Shown here in pieces: positions 1 through 9,051 of a stretch of 64,000 nucleotides of DNA (position 1 is its first letter; every line of letters starts with the position of its first letter). Under the pieces are notes generated by a model. The model ran no database searches and was not told where the DNA came from. It saw only the letters and a list, made by a program, of their open reading frames with translations. This DNA comes from Chitinophaga sp. XS-30 (GTDB taxonomy: Bacteria; Bacteroidota; Bacteroidia; Chitinophagales; Chitinophagaceae): the NCBI RefSeq assembly GCF_008086345.1, contig NZ_CP043006.1:310001-374000 (forward strand), in the 5' to 3' direction. The position numbers and the translations under genes were made by a program.

Positions 1-2
1 AC

Positions 3-467
3 CGCTTCTTTACCGTAGCGCCAACACTCTCTGAGGAGGGCATTTTGCATATTCCTCCGCAGGCACTGCCGCAGTTCAGGGGCATCTCCACACTGGAAGT
101 AAAAGTGATCGCCTCCCGCATTCATTTCGGGGAACGCCGGGTAACGGGCACGGAAACCGCGATGATCGAGCTGGATACCCGCGAAGCATTTGCAGGCGCA
201 GCGCTGAACGTGGATGTGCCCGGCAAGGGAACGCTGATCGTAACCCTGCAGGTAAGAGGCATGTGCAGCAGCAGGGCATCTTTTAACCGGAAATACCTCG
301 CCGCTGATATTATTGCTGTGCAGGAACCGCAGACAAAACAGGCCTTCCACAAACCCGGATACCAGCAAGAAGGGATATTGCCGCAGCGGTGGCCATCACT
401 GGCGGGCGCTGCGCATCAGCAACCCGCATACACCTCCCCAACCCCGCCAGTCATCCAGCGGGAATAG
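3..467 (+). CDS. C-terminal part of an uncharacterised protein (cut by window start)
   Basis: The reading frame is open from the first complete codon of the window, so the gene begins upstream. About 154 residues are visible. The first part (residues near 20-95) looks like an ordinary folded beta-rich domain, with alternating hydrophobic residues and a VPGKGTLIVTLQVRGM segment. The last 50 residues are rich in Pro, Gln and Ala and look like a disordered tail. I do not recognise the family and assign no function. The next gene lies on the opposite strand 256 bases away, so the two converge. Confidence 0.45.
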   Translation, partial: RFFTVAPTLSEEGILHIPPQALPQFRGISTLEVKVIASRIHFGERRVTGTETAMIELDTREAFAGAALNVDVPGKGTLIVTLQVRGMCSSRASFNRKYLAADIIAVQEPQTKQAFHKPGYQQEGILPQRWPSLAGAAHQQPAYTSPTPPVIQRE

Positions 468-723
468 GCCATTCCCCGCCTGAGGATACATTTTGTTAAG
501 TAACCCATCCATTGAACGTCAAGCCCCTCCCACACTATACTTCCAATCAAAATTCCGCAAGCGCCAGTCTTTGTGGAGGGCTTGCTAATGCCGACATATT
601 CCCTTCACCAGGATTTATCAACCCGCACTAACTTCAGACCATTTCCACATCAACTCCACGTGCCCAGGTGTGATCCCTCGGCTTTCCTTCGCTTTTCAGT
701 CAATATTCTGTTCTGCTTTATAT

Positions 724-1377
724 TCAACCCTTCCCTCCCTTCCTGATGACCAGGTGTGTTGCATTTTCTCCAGCCACTACCTGAACATCGTTATAGCCAA
801 GCGCTGCCATATCCATTCCTGAAAACAAGTGCTCTCCTGCGTCTAAGAAAACAGGGGCTACTGCCAGATGCAATTCATCTATATACCCCGCCTGTAAATA
901 CTGCCTTACAGTTGAAGCCCCGCCGCCGATACGGATATCCTTTCCGTTCGCCGCCTTCCGGGCTGCTTCCAATGCTGCTTCGATGCCATCGGTAACAAAA
1001 TAAAACGTAGTTCCTCCCTTCATCGTCACCGGTTTTCTTGCATGATGCGTTAAAACGAATACCGGAACATGATAAGGAGGATCTTCGCCCCACCAGCCCT
1101 TCCATTCGTCATCCGGCCATGCCCCGCGAACGGGCCCAAACATATTTCGCCCCATGATCCAGGCGCCAATATTATCCAAACCCTGCTCCACGAAGTCGTT
1201 ATCGGTGCCTTCAGTTCCCCCATCTTTACGTCCCATCATCTGAAACCTTTTCGTGGGTAAAATCCAGCTGTGGAGTTCCTCTCCTTTTACACCCAAAGGA
1301 TCAGTCATGTCTTGTTTGATGCCGGCACCAAATCCATCCAGGGAAATAGAGAATGTTGATACTTTAACCTTACTCAT
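724..1377 (-). CDS. Dihydrofolate reductase family protein (RibD C-terminal-like)
   Basis: The protein has about 217 residues and the fold of the DHFR/RibD C-terminal family: an N-terminal strand STFSISLDGFGAG, a MGRNMFGP segment, PVFVLTHHARKP, then DIRIGGGASTVRQYLQAGYIDELHLAVAPVFL near residues 150-185. Members are NADPH-dependent reductases whose substrate is usually unknown and are often not true folate enzymes. I chose the start at MSKVKVST, which begins the conserved strand; an in-frame ATG three codons upstream is possible. It stands alone between genes of other functions. The family call is secure; the substrate is not. Confidence 0.85.
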   Translation of the reverse strand: MSKVKVSTFSISLDGFGAGIKQDMTDPLGVKGEELHSWILPTKRFQMMGRKDGGTEGTDNDFVEQGLDNIGAWIMGRNMFGPVRGAWPDDEWKGWWGEDPPYHVPVFVLTHHARKPVTMKGGTTFYFVTDGIEAALEAARKAANGKDIRIGGGASTVRQYLQAGYIDELHLAVAPVFLDAGEHLFSGMDMAALGYNDVQVVAGENATHLVIRKGGKG

Positions 1378-1595
1378 ATTAAACATGTTTTTTGCGTCAA
1401 GCGATTATCTGATTTATGCTGCCTGCCTTTCACCATACGAATCTCACCCAAAAAAAGCACGTTTTGGCGGTGTATATGCGACTATCACAGTGGTAAAATG
1501 CGACAAGGAGAGAACCCGCAAAGACTTATGGCTGATCAATATGAGGTAACCTGCTGCTTTAATACCGTATGGCCCCGGGTATTCAAACTATCCCC

Positions 1596-2366
1596 CTATA
1601 TCCACCCCTGCCGGATGGCCTTACTTACCAGCTCGCTGGTATTCGCCAGCCCTTTTTTATGCAACATATTCTTCCGGTGCCGGTCAACCGTTTCTTTGCT
1701 GATGTTCAGTATAACAGCTATTTCTTTACTCAGCCTGCCTTCTGCCAGCAGTTTCAATACCTGGCGTTCCCTGTAAGTAATATTGTCCTTGTCGGTTACC
1801 AGGTTTCTATTTTCCAGCGGTACATTAATATAGGAAGGCATCCCGTTCATCCCGATAAAAGAAAGCGCGGGATGACCGTCTTCTTTTAAATAGCTGATAT
1901 CCGTATAAGTGCCGAAAGTCCTTAAAATACCGCCCCGGCCATCGTGGTCAATAATAATGGACTGATACAAGATCCGGCAATAACTTCCATCCTTTTTCCG
2001 ATACCGGATATCGTATCTCATCTTGAAATTCAAATACTTCTCCAGGGTCATTTTCGAGATGAAATTAAACAGGGTCTCTCCGATCATCAGAAAATAAGGC
2101 CGGTCTTCCGGATGAATAATTTGTATCGCAAACGGAATCGTGAACTCATCCGGTTCATAGCCAAGTACCGTTTTTATTTCCTTGCTGACAAATTCAAAAT
2201 CCATCTTATGATGGTTCATGGTAAAGTAAAAAGATTCCCCCGCAAGGAAAAAATCGGTCAGCTTTTTGTATGTATCGGCCTCAAATGAAAGTGTATCCGG
2301 CCGGGAAGAGTTATCAAACTTCCTCAACAGAAAGGCCATCTCACTTTTAAAGGAATGCAATTCCAT
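1596..2366 (-). CDS. PAS domain transcriptional regulator with LuxR-type HTH
   Basis: A 256-residue soluble protein. Residues about 50-165 form a PAS fold, with IHPEDRPYF and a strand ending GTYTDIS typical of a PAS/PAC end. Residues about 195-256 are a LuxR/GerE helix-turn-helix, starting at ITYRERQVLKLLAEG and containing SKEIAVILNISKETVDRHRKNML. This arrangement is common in Bacteroidota, where the PAS part is thought to sense a ligand or partner and the HTH binds DNA. It lacks a receiver domain, so it is not a classical NarL response regulator. No target is evident; neighbours are unrelated in strand or function. Confidence 0.85.
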   Translation of the reverse strand: MELHSFKSEMAFLLRKFDNSSRPDTLSFEADTYKKLTDFFLAGESFYFTMNHHKMDFEFVSKEIKTVLGYEPDEFTIPFAIQIIHPEDRPYFLMIGETLFNFISKMTLEKYLNFKMRYDIRYRKKDGSYCRILYQSIIIDHDGRGGILRTFGTYTDISYLKEDGHPALSFIGMNGMPSYINVPLENRNLVTDKDNITYRERQVLKLLAEGRLSKEIAVILNISKETVDRHRKNMLHKKGLANTSELVSKAIRQGWI

Positions 2367-2560
2367 AGCATCGGTTATTAAACAAATATAACAACATACA
2401 GAACAGCGAAGCCCCCAATTCTCTCATCTAAAATTAAGGTAATTGTCCGGAAGTACGATAGGTTCCAAAACTCATCCCCCCCGGGGCATAACCATAAATG
2501 GGTATATGCTGAAAAACGCAACGTCGCTAATTTTAGCTTTCGTCCAACCGAACACATGTC

Positions 2561-3784
2561 ATGAAACGATTTGTCGCGCTAATACTATTGGTTTTCCCCA
2601 TTTATGCACAATCACAGGCGCCATCGACCGCTATTCCAGGAGAACTGGCATCACTTATAGATGTGCCTGCGCTTGCCCCCGAACATGACCCTCCGGTGGA
2701 CGGCCACGCTGCCGGCGAAACACTGCGTTTCGACAAATTGGTGCTGATTACCGGCAGTAGCGAATCGGGGCTTGAGACACAAATATATCTATATATCAAT
2801 ACTACTACCGGAGATATCGCAACCTGTACAGGCAAAGCCGGCAATGCTGATGATGGCAGTTTCAATATTGATGACCCTGCGTTCAGGCTTACCTATTATA
2901 ACCCGCGCGGACGGACCTACAACTTTTACACCCGGAAGAAAAATGGCAACATCGTACGGTATATGAGCTCACTCAATACAGAAATAGTTCCCTTTTCCAA
3001 CGGCATCCCATTTCAAAGAACAACGGTATATAAAACCGGGAACACTGCCAATCCTTTGCCGCAAAGGTTTGATGCGATGACCTATAAAGCGTCCGGCAGC
3101 AATGCCCCCACATTGATCGTATGCGGCGACCCCAAACCCGGGCGCCTGCTGCTGAAACGGTTTATCGGATATAGCGGTATCGGGTATATGAAAACAGACC
3201 AGGGCATTTACATGGTCGTAAAAATAAAATCGGCGAGAGGAGGTTTTACCGCCACAAAATGGAAAAGTGAAAACTATAAGCTGAACCTCTCGGATTTCCA
3301 ACACATTGAAGCCGAAATGTACACCGATATGCTTGCCCGAAATGAGGCGAAAACAGAGAAAATACAGCAAAAAAGCTACACCGGCAATTGTGCTGATATC
3401 GCCAACCGGATAAAAGAAATAAAACTGGAACAGCAAAGAAAAGAACGGGAAAATATAACGCAGATGGGAAGAGGAAATCCCGTAACAGATGCCTCGGTGC
3501 GGGATGCAATGATGGGGTTGTACGGCAACCCTGCAAAACAATTACAACAGGCTTCGCTGGAGATTGACCTTAAACTGTGCAAGCTGGACAGCAAACGAAT
3601 GCCGACAGAGAGCGACGCGGAAAAAAGAAACTGCCTGATGGAAGACAAGCAGAAACTGGATGCAGCGATGCTGGAGCTGCAGGCTTTAAAAGAGCGCTAT
3701 TCCAACCCGAAAGACGCAGCTTTATTGGTTACAGAACAGCTTAAAGTGGTTGGGAAAGTGAGTACTGCATTAAAATGCAATTAG
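2561..3784 (+). CDS. Secreted protein of unknown function with C-terminal coiled coil
   Basis: 407 residues beginning with a clear signal peptide (MKRFVALILLVFPIYAQSQ), so export to the periplasm or beyond is expected. The middle (about 60-240) looks like a beta-rich globular domain. Residues about 260-390 are highly charged and helical, with EIKLEQQRKERENI and later DKQKLDAAMLELQALKERY, which suggests a coiled coil. A few cysteines (in NCADIANR, LKLCKLD, RNCLMED and the C-terminus) could form disulphides. It precedes the OmpA-domain gene by 50 bases on the same strand, so the two may be co-transcribed and act together in the envelope. I do not recognise a family. Confidence 0.75.
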   Translation: MKRFVALILLVFPIYAQSQAPSTAIPGELASLIDVPALAPEHDPPVDGHAAGETLRFDKLVLITGSSESGLETQIYLYINTTTGDIATCTGKAGNADDGSFNIDDPAFRLTYYNPRGRTYNFYTRKKNGNIVRYMSSLNTEIVPFSNGIPFQRTTVYKTGNTANPLPQRFDAMTYKASGSNAPTLIVCGDPKPGRLLLKRFIGYSGIGYMKTDQGIYMVVKIKSARGGFTATKWKSENYKLNLSDFQHIEAEMYTDMLARNEAKTEKIQQKSYTGNCADIANRIKEIKLEQQRKERENITQMGRGNPVTDASVRDAMMGLYGNPAKQLQQASLEIDLKLCKLDSKRMPTESDAEKRNCLMEDKQKLDAAMLELQALKERYSNPKDAALLVTEQLKVVGKVSTALKCN

Positions 3785-3834
3785 CCATACATCATCTCAA
3801 TGATACACCCACACAACCCTAAAAACATCAAATC

Positions 3835-5124
3835 ATGAATAAGATATTATTTGCCGTCCCCATCTTTCTTTTCTATCAGCTGCAAGCAGCAGCCCAGATC
3901 ATCGATCCTAAAAAGAAAGCTAAACAAGCTACTGAAAACCGCGCGAACAACCGGGTGGATCAGGGAATTGATAAAGGATTGGACAAAATTGAAGAAGGTA
4001 TTGGCGGGCTGTTCAAAAAGAAAAATAAAAAGAAAAAAAACGGAAGTGACGAAGAAAAGGGAGGCGTCAGCAATGCCAAATCGGCCGGAGGCACAGGTGC
4101 TGTTGGACAAAGCAAAGCTTTTTCTGATTTTATGCCCGGCAGCGGCGTGATCTTTGCCGACAACTTTGAACAGGATGCCTTGATGGACTTTCCGGCAAAA
4201 TGGAACAGTACCGGAAGCGGACGGGTGGTGGAGCTGGACGGCCTGCCCGGCCGGTGGCTGGAAATGGCGCATAACACCTATGTAAACCCTGTGTTGGACA
4301 AAACACTTCCTGAAAATTGCACCATTGAATTTGACCTGTTTCTAAATACTGAGGGCGACCAGCGCACTCCCATGATATTCTTCGGGCTTACAGCAGTGCG
4401 GGATATTGTAAGAGAGGATATTTATTACAAAGAAAAATTCTACACCAAAATAGACGGGTATAATGCCGTTAACAACAAAGCGGTTGAGTACGGCATAAAT
4501 TTCCCTCCATTGGGAAATAAAAATGATTTCCCGCTTACCAAATATAGCAATCGTGTGTTAAGGGTCAGTATGGCGGTCAATAAAACCAGGATGCGCGTAT
4601 ATCTCGACCAAACCAAGATCGTGGACCTCCCACGAATAGTAACGCCCAAAATGCGCAATAATATTTACTTCCAGAACGGGGAACTGGTTCCTGCTTCCCA
4701 GGTGGGCATGTATATTGGAAATATCCGTATCGCTTCAGGCGATGTGGATGCCCGGAGCCTTCTTGTAAAGCAACTGATGGAAGAAGGCAAGGCGGTTACC
4801 AACGATATTCTGTTTGATGTAAACAGTGATGTCATTAGATCGTCGTCGTTCAATACGCTTAAACAGATTGGCGATGCACTGGTAGCCAACCCTTCGCTAA
4901 AAATAAAGATCATAGGGCATACAGACAGCGATGGCAACAATGCCGACAACCTTACATTATCGCAACACCGGGCGGCGGCCGTAAAAATGTACCTCACGGA
5001 GAACTTTGCTGTGGCAGGTTCCAGGATACAAACTGACGGCAAAGGTGAAAACAATCCGGTAACGGGCAATAACACACCGGAAGGCAAAGCAAAAAACAGA
5101 AGGGTAGAGTTTGTCAAACTGTAA
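3835..5124 (+). CDS. OmpA family outer membrane / peptidoglycan-binding protein
   Basis: 429 residues. A signal peptide (MNKILFAVPIFLFYQLQAAAQ) is followed by a very lysine-rich stretch (about 25-75), then a beta-sandwich-like domain (about 95-310) holding FADNFEQDALMDFPAKWNSTG. The C-terminal 115 residues are an OmpA/MotB domain: ILFDVNSDVI, IIGHTDSDGNN and the final NRRVEFVKL are its hallmarks and form the diaminopimelate-binding site that anchors proteins to peptidoglycan. The central domain resembles those in other Bacteroidota OmpA proteins, where its role is unknown. The upstream secreted protein is a likely operon partner. Confidence 0.85.
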   Translation: MNKILFAVPIFLFYQLQAAAQIIDPKKKAKQATENRANNRVDQGIDKGLDKIEEGIGGLFKKKNKKKKNGSDEEKGGVSNAKSAGGTGAVGQSKAFSDFMPGSGVIFADNFEQDALMDFPAKWNSTGSGRVVELDGLPGRWLEMAHNTYVNPVLDKTLPENCTIEFDLFLNTEGDQRTPMIFFGLTAVRDIVREDIYYKEKFYTKIDGYNAVNNKAVEYGINFPPLGNKNDFPLTKYSNRVLRVSMAVNKTRMRVYLDQTKIVDLPRIVTPKMRNNIYFQNGELVPASQVGMYIGNIRIASGDVDARSLLVKQLMEEGKAVTNDILFDVNSDVIRSSSFNTLKQIGDALVANPSLKIKIIGHTDSDGNNADNLTLSQHRAAAVKMYLTENFAVAGSRIQTDGKGENNPVTGNNTPEGKAKNRRVEFVKL

Positions 5125-5168
5125 TTGTTCAGGCCCTGCCATCCGCCGGGCGAGATTGCAGCCCTGCA

Positions 5169-6071
5169 TCAGGCATTACCCCGTTCTGCCATATTCAGCT
5201 GCATATCCGTAAGTGTTTTACCGCCTTTGATGCCAAAATCCAGCGTTCTGATCGGGAACGGAATAGTGATATCTGCAGCATCATAAGCACGCTTGATCTT
5301 CATGATGGCCTCACTCCGGGCCGCTATGTAAGTCCGCTGATCAGTTGCGTTTACCCAGATATGAATAATGAAATTGATAGAACTGTCACCAAACTCTTCA
5401 TAAAAAAGTTCCGTCTCCATCGTATTATCCCTGGCCTGCAACGATGACACGGCATCAAGGGTTATATCCTTTACTTTCTGCAGGTCATCCCCGTAAGAAA
5501 CCCCTACTGCCAGATCAAGCCGCCGTCTTCCGGTGGAGGTAAAGTTCTCGATAGCATTCTGGAAGATCATTTTATTGGGAATGATCAGCCGCTGGCCCTG
5601 CAGGGTAATTATGGTCGTATCCCGGAGATTGATCGCTTCTATACGGCCCAGGCTATCATTGATTTTCACGAGGTCGTCCACATTAAAAGGACGGCGAAAT
5701 GACATGAATACGCCGGAGATAAAATTGGTCGCAATATCCTGGAAGGCGAAAGCCAGCGCCAATCCAATAATACCGGCACCCGCCAGGGCCGAGGTCACCG
5801 CCTTATCCAGGTCCAGAATATCCAGGGCTGTGAAGACAGCAATACCTGCACCAACAATATACACGAATGAGGCAAAAAGCCGGTTAACGGTCTCTAATTT
5901 TGAGAACCTCCGGACCATCTTCAGCGCGTATCTTTTCAGTATTCCGGATAAAAAGAAACCCAGTATCACAACAATGGCCGCAACTGCCAGATTGGGAAGC
6001 AGGCTTACCAGGTCATTTAACCACGAAGTCAGTTTTTCAACGATCAGGCCATAAGCTTTTTCAAGATTCAT
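5169..6071 (-). CDS. Small-conductance mechanosensitive channel, MscS family
   Basis: About 300 residues. There are three N-terminal membrane helices (about 18-40, 62-82 and 88-120 from the chosen start). The third carries the pore-lining Gly/Ala pattern GAGIIGLALAFAFQDIATNFISG, shown here as GIIGLALAFAFQDIA. It is followed by the beta domain with VKINDSLGRIEAINLRDT and a C-terminal alpha/beta domain with VSYGDDLQKV. These are the marks of MscS channels, which open under membrane tension to release solutes on osmotic downshock. I start it at MNLEKAYG, twelve codons inside the longest frame, because the extra residues look unrelated to the family. It converges with the OmpA gene. Confidence 0.9.
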   Translation of the reverse strand: MNLEKAYGLIVEKLTSWLNDLVSLLPNLAVAAIVVILGFFLSGILKRYALKMVRRFSKLETVNRLFASFVYIVGAGIAVFTALDILDLDKAVTSALAGAGIIGLALAFAFQDIATNFISGVFMSFRRPFNVDDLVKINDSLGRIEAINLRDTTIITLQGQRLIIPNKMIFQNAIENFTSTGRRRLDLAVGVSYGDDLQKVKDITLDAVSSLQARDNTMETELFYEEFGDSSINFIIHIWVNATDQRTYIAARSEAIMKIKRAYDAADITIPFPIRTLDFGIKGGKTLTDMQLNMAERGNA

Positions 6072-6247
6072 AAGCAACGAAGTTTTCTGTAGCAATACGG
6101 GTAGCAAAAAGCCCTACCGCGCGGTGATGCCTGTTGCAGCCCTGGAGTTCGCTGTCAATATACGGAAAGTTCCGGGTATCGGTGATATCTGCCCCTCCGG
6201 CAGGCAATTACACGCACCTCCCTGCTTGTCACGGTTTCCCTGAAGCA

Positions 6248-8992
6248 TCACGATCCCACCCGCGAAATGATCAACTCCCCGCTTTTATTAGTCGCCGGAA
6301 GACTAAGCCGGAACACGCCCTGCGGTAAACGTTCAATTGCAACCGGCTTTCCGGAAAACCGTGCCTCGTAATCAAACGCGGGGTTCATGCCTGCCAGCAT
6401 AGCACGTTGATGCGGAAGGGTGGCCTCATCAAAAGAAATATCCGCTTTATACGCGGTATGATCGTCGTTGAACGACTGCGCATTGATCCATATCTCAAAC
6501 CCCGGCGTTATCATACCTGTTTTATAATACGCAGCAAACCACGACAGTACCGGTGTAGATAACCCCGAGAACTGGTGCCAACCCGCTCCCCTGCCGGACG
6601 ACGCCAGAAAGTGTTCAAAGGTATAATACGAGGCATCCGTTTCTCTTTTGTACACATCCAGGCCTTTCAAAGCCACTTTACCCGCAAGGTCACTTCTGTT
6701 CATATCCAGCATGGTTTTCCAGACAAACCACTGATGGGGCATCCATACCGCTCCGTTCCAGTAGCCATCATGACGGTAGTAGGGGGCGGACTGGTCCACC
6801 ACCGTAATGCCGGCAGGGCTCCACATATGTTTGGGGGAGAATATCTTCTCCGTCAGTATCTCCTGCTGGCTGACCGTGCACATGCCGGAGATAAGCGGAT
6901 AAGCGCCATCGAGCCCCATATTGAAATTGACACCGGATGCAGGGTCTTTATAAAAGCCTGTGGCATGGCCTGCGCTGTCATGCATCACATAGGAATAATA
7001 GCCGCTCGCTGCGTCCCAGGCATGTTGCTGCAGGGCGGCGGAGAACAGGCTGATGTCCTTGTCATACATTTTGATATCGGAACGATGGCCGAGCGCCCTG
7101 GCGGCCATTCTCAGTATCTTCGCCACACGGATCACATGCGCGGTGGTAACTACCGGCGTCACCTGTTTTTCCAAACGCTGCCTGTGCACGCCTGCCTGCG
7201 GCGGATAGTCATCCCAGCCGCCGGAATTGTAGAAGTAGTCCCAGGTCTTCAGCAAGTGGGAAGACAATACATTGGTGGAAGAACTCCCATAGCGGCCTGC
7301 CAGAAATTCATAATATTGTTTCAGCCGGGGATAAAAATAATGGAGCAATTCCCTGGATTGCGTTTTGTTCCATACTTCAAGGAATGCGTAGATCTGAACG
7401 GGCAGCGGCGTTCCGTGATGAATGAAAGCCGACTGGCTTCCCGGCGGCGTTACGTAGGCATTGATGCAATCCACCGCAAGCGCCGGGTTTATCGTGGAAA
7501 GACCGAGTGCAATAAAGCCAAGGTCCCAGGTGTACAGGCTGTTCCACCATTTGCCGGGGGTAAAATGCCGGACGTACTGATTTTGCGTATAAACGGGATA
7601 TACGACGTTGGACAGCAAAGTGCTCTTCAGCATCTTGTAGCTGAACCGGTATTTTTCTCCTGCCGGCAAGATGTCGTTTTCTTCCGGCATCGTGTCCTGC
7701 AGCTGCGCGGCAAACAACGGGGTGCCTTTTTTCAACACCGCCAGCACGCCGTCATGCGTACCGCAACTCAGCAGCGCCGTACAGGATTGCGTGGAAAAAG
7801 GTTGCAGTTCCACAGGCCTGATAAAAACGTTGGCGTAATCCCCCTGCCGGTTCCCATTGAGCACTTTAGCCACATGGTTATGCGTTTCATTCCGGAAGAA
7901 AATATCCAGCTCATCATTCCGGATGCTGCGGATCTTGAATGGCTCCTTGTCCCAGGTGATGCCGTAATACATGGGTACATCCCGGTATTTCAGCAGCAGG
8001 CTGCGGGCCGGAAGGTCTTCCTCCGTTACGGGTGTTGTATGCATCGGCGCCGGTACGATCGTAAAAGGTTCGCGGGACGGCGATATGGTGATGACAAAGC
8101 CGTTTAACAGTATATCGCCGCCGCCAAGTGAAGTAAGGGTCAATTCCCTGCTGTTGCCGGCCGGCATATCAAACGGAACATCCAGTACGGCAAGCGTATC
8201 TGCCGGTTTGAAAACCACCTTCCGGTTGATTAGCCCCGAGAGCTGCACGGCGGATTCCCGCCCGCCTTTCATGCTATAAATAAAAAGTATCCTGGCCTTT
8301 TTTGTGGCCGGAGGCACATCTATATCGTACACGATCCTGTCCCCCGCGTGCCGGCCAAATTCCCTCCCGATACCGCGGCCGTTTATCAGCCGGGAATCGC
8401 GCACTTCTCCCCGCATCCATCCGTCATACACCAGATCGGCAGCAGGCTTTTTGACGGCATATGACATGGAACGATAGTCCATGGCATTATACCATGTTGT
8501 GCCCGCGCCATATTCCAGGGTGCGCGTTCCGTAATGCTCAGGGTAGGCTATAGATGCCACCAGGTTCAGGGAAAGGTTCTGCGGAAGCGGGGTATTGTTA
8601 ACGCAGTGCATGGATACCAATACGGAAGCGGTATCGATCAATGTATAGGTAACATCCGTGTACACCTGGTCTTTCCATTCCAGTTCATACCGGTAGGTAA
8701 TGGCGCTCCCGTCGTTCTTCACATTCCAGGGAAAATACTGCGATTCAAACCGCACGTTGGGCACCAGGAGCTTGTTGCGGTAATAACCGGGCAGCACGGA
8801 AAAATCGAACCGCATGCCGGACTTCACATCCGGGATATGGGAAATGCCTGCATAACGTTTGGAATAAGGGCCCCAGGCGGGCAACCGCAGGTCATGGTTC
8901 CCGTTCAGTTTTGCGGTATCAATATCCTGTGCAACACCAGCGGCGGCGAACAGGCACACCAGGCAGAAAGCAATCCCTGCTGTTAATTTCAT
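6248..8992 (-). CDS. Exported glycoside hydrolase with GH63/MGH1-like (alpha/alpha)6 barrel
   Basis: 914 residues with a signal peptide (MKLTAGIAFCLVCLFAAAGVAQ). Residues about 25-400 are beta-sandwich modules. From about 440 onward there is an (alpha/alpha)6 barrel with WWNSLYTWDLGFIALGL, TWDYFYNSGGWDDYPPQ, MWSPAGITVVDQ and YWNGAVWMPHQWFVW. The GWDDYP acid region and WNGAVW are shared by the GH63/GH37-like clan, whose members release alpha-linked glucose or mannosylglycerate-type units. The precise substrate cannot be told. It is the last gene of the first SusC/SusD locus, separated from susD by 59 bases that contain a hairpin, so it probably acts in the periplasm on imported glycans. Confidence 0.8.
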   Translation of the reverse strand: MKLTAGIAFCLVCLFAAAGVAQDIDTAKLNGNHDLRLPAWGPYSKRYAGISHIPDVKSGMRFDFSVLPGYYRNKLLVPNVRFESQYFPWNVKNDGSAITYRYELEWKDQVYTDVTYTLIDTASVLVSMHCVNNTPLPQNLSLNLVASIAYPEHYGTRTLEYGAGTTWYNAMDYRSMSYAVKKPAADLVYDGWMRGEVRDSRLINGRGIGREFGRHAGDRIVYDIDVPPATKKARILFIYSMKGGRESAVQLSGLINRKVVFKPADTLAVLDVPFDMPAGNSRELTLTSLGGGDILLNGFVITISPSREPFTIVPAPMHTTPVTEEDLPARSLLLKYRDVPMYYGITWDKEPFKIRSIRNDELDIFFRNETHNHVAKVLNGNRQGDYANVFIRPVELQPFSTQSCTALLSCGTHDGVLAVLKKGTPLFAAQLQDTMPEENDILPAGEKYRFSYKMLKSTLLSNVVYPVYTQNQYVRHFTPGKWWNSLYTWDLGFIALGLSTINPALAVDCINAYVTPPGSQSAFIHHGTPLPVQIYAFLEVWNKTQSRELLHYFYPRLKQYYEFLAGRYGSSSTNVLSSHLLKTWDYFYNSGGWDDYPPQAGVHRQRLEKQVTPVVTTAHVIRVAKILRMAARALGHRSDIKMYDKDISLFSAALQQHAWDAASGYYSYVMHDSAGHATGFYKDPASGVNFNMGLDGAYPLISGMCTVSQQEILTEKIFSPKHMWSPAGITVVDQSAPYYRHDGYWNGAVWMPHQWFVWKTMLDMNRSDLAGKVALKGLDVYKRETDASYYTFEHFLASSGRGAGWHQFSGLSTPVLSWFAAYYKTGMITPGFEIWINAQSFNDDHTAYKADISFDEATLPHQRAMLAGMNPAFDYEARFSGKPVAIERLPQGVFRLSLPATNKSGELIISRVGS

Positions 8993-9007
8993 GGCGGAAG
9001 TTTGTGA

Positions 9008-9046
9008 AAATGCCTGTCAGTTCCCGAAAAGGATTGACAGGCATTT
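9008..9046 (-). terminator. Intercistronic hairpin between susD and the glycosidase
   Basis: AAATGCCTGTCA (9008-9019) and TGACAGGCATTT (9035-9046) form a perfect 12-bp stem with a 15-base loop, lying between the susD stop and the downstream glycosidase start. On the minus strand no long T run follows. It may act as a partial terminator or RNA-stability element that makes the transporter pair more abundant than the enzyme. Confidence 0.5.
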
Positions 9047-9051
9047 ATTTA

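Noticed and set aside
520-584. A long-loop hairpin (CAAGCCCCTCC with GGAGGGCTTG) between the first two genes
   Set aside because: It has a bulge and a loop of over 40 bases without a T run, so it is too weak to call a terminator.
6575-8107. A 510-codon open frame on the plus strand opposite the glycosidase
   Set aside because: It is rich in His, Arg and Gly as mirror frames of GC-rich genes are, shows no domain, and the minus-strand frame has a signal peptide and glycosidase motifs.
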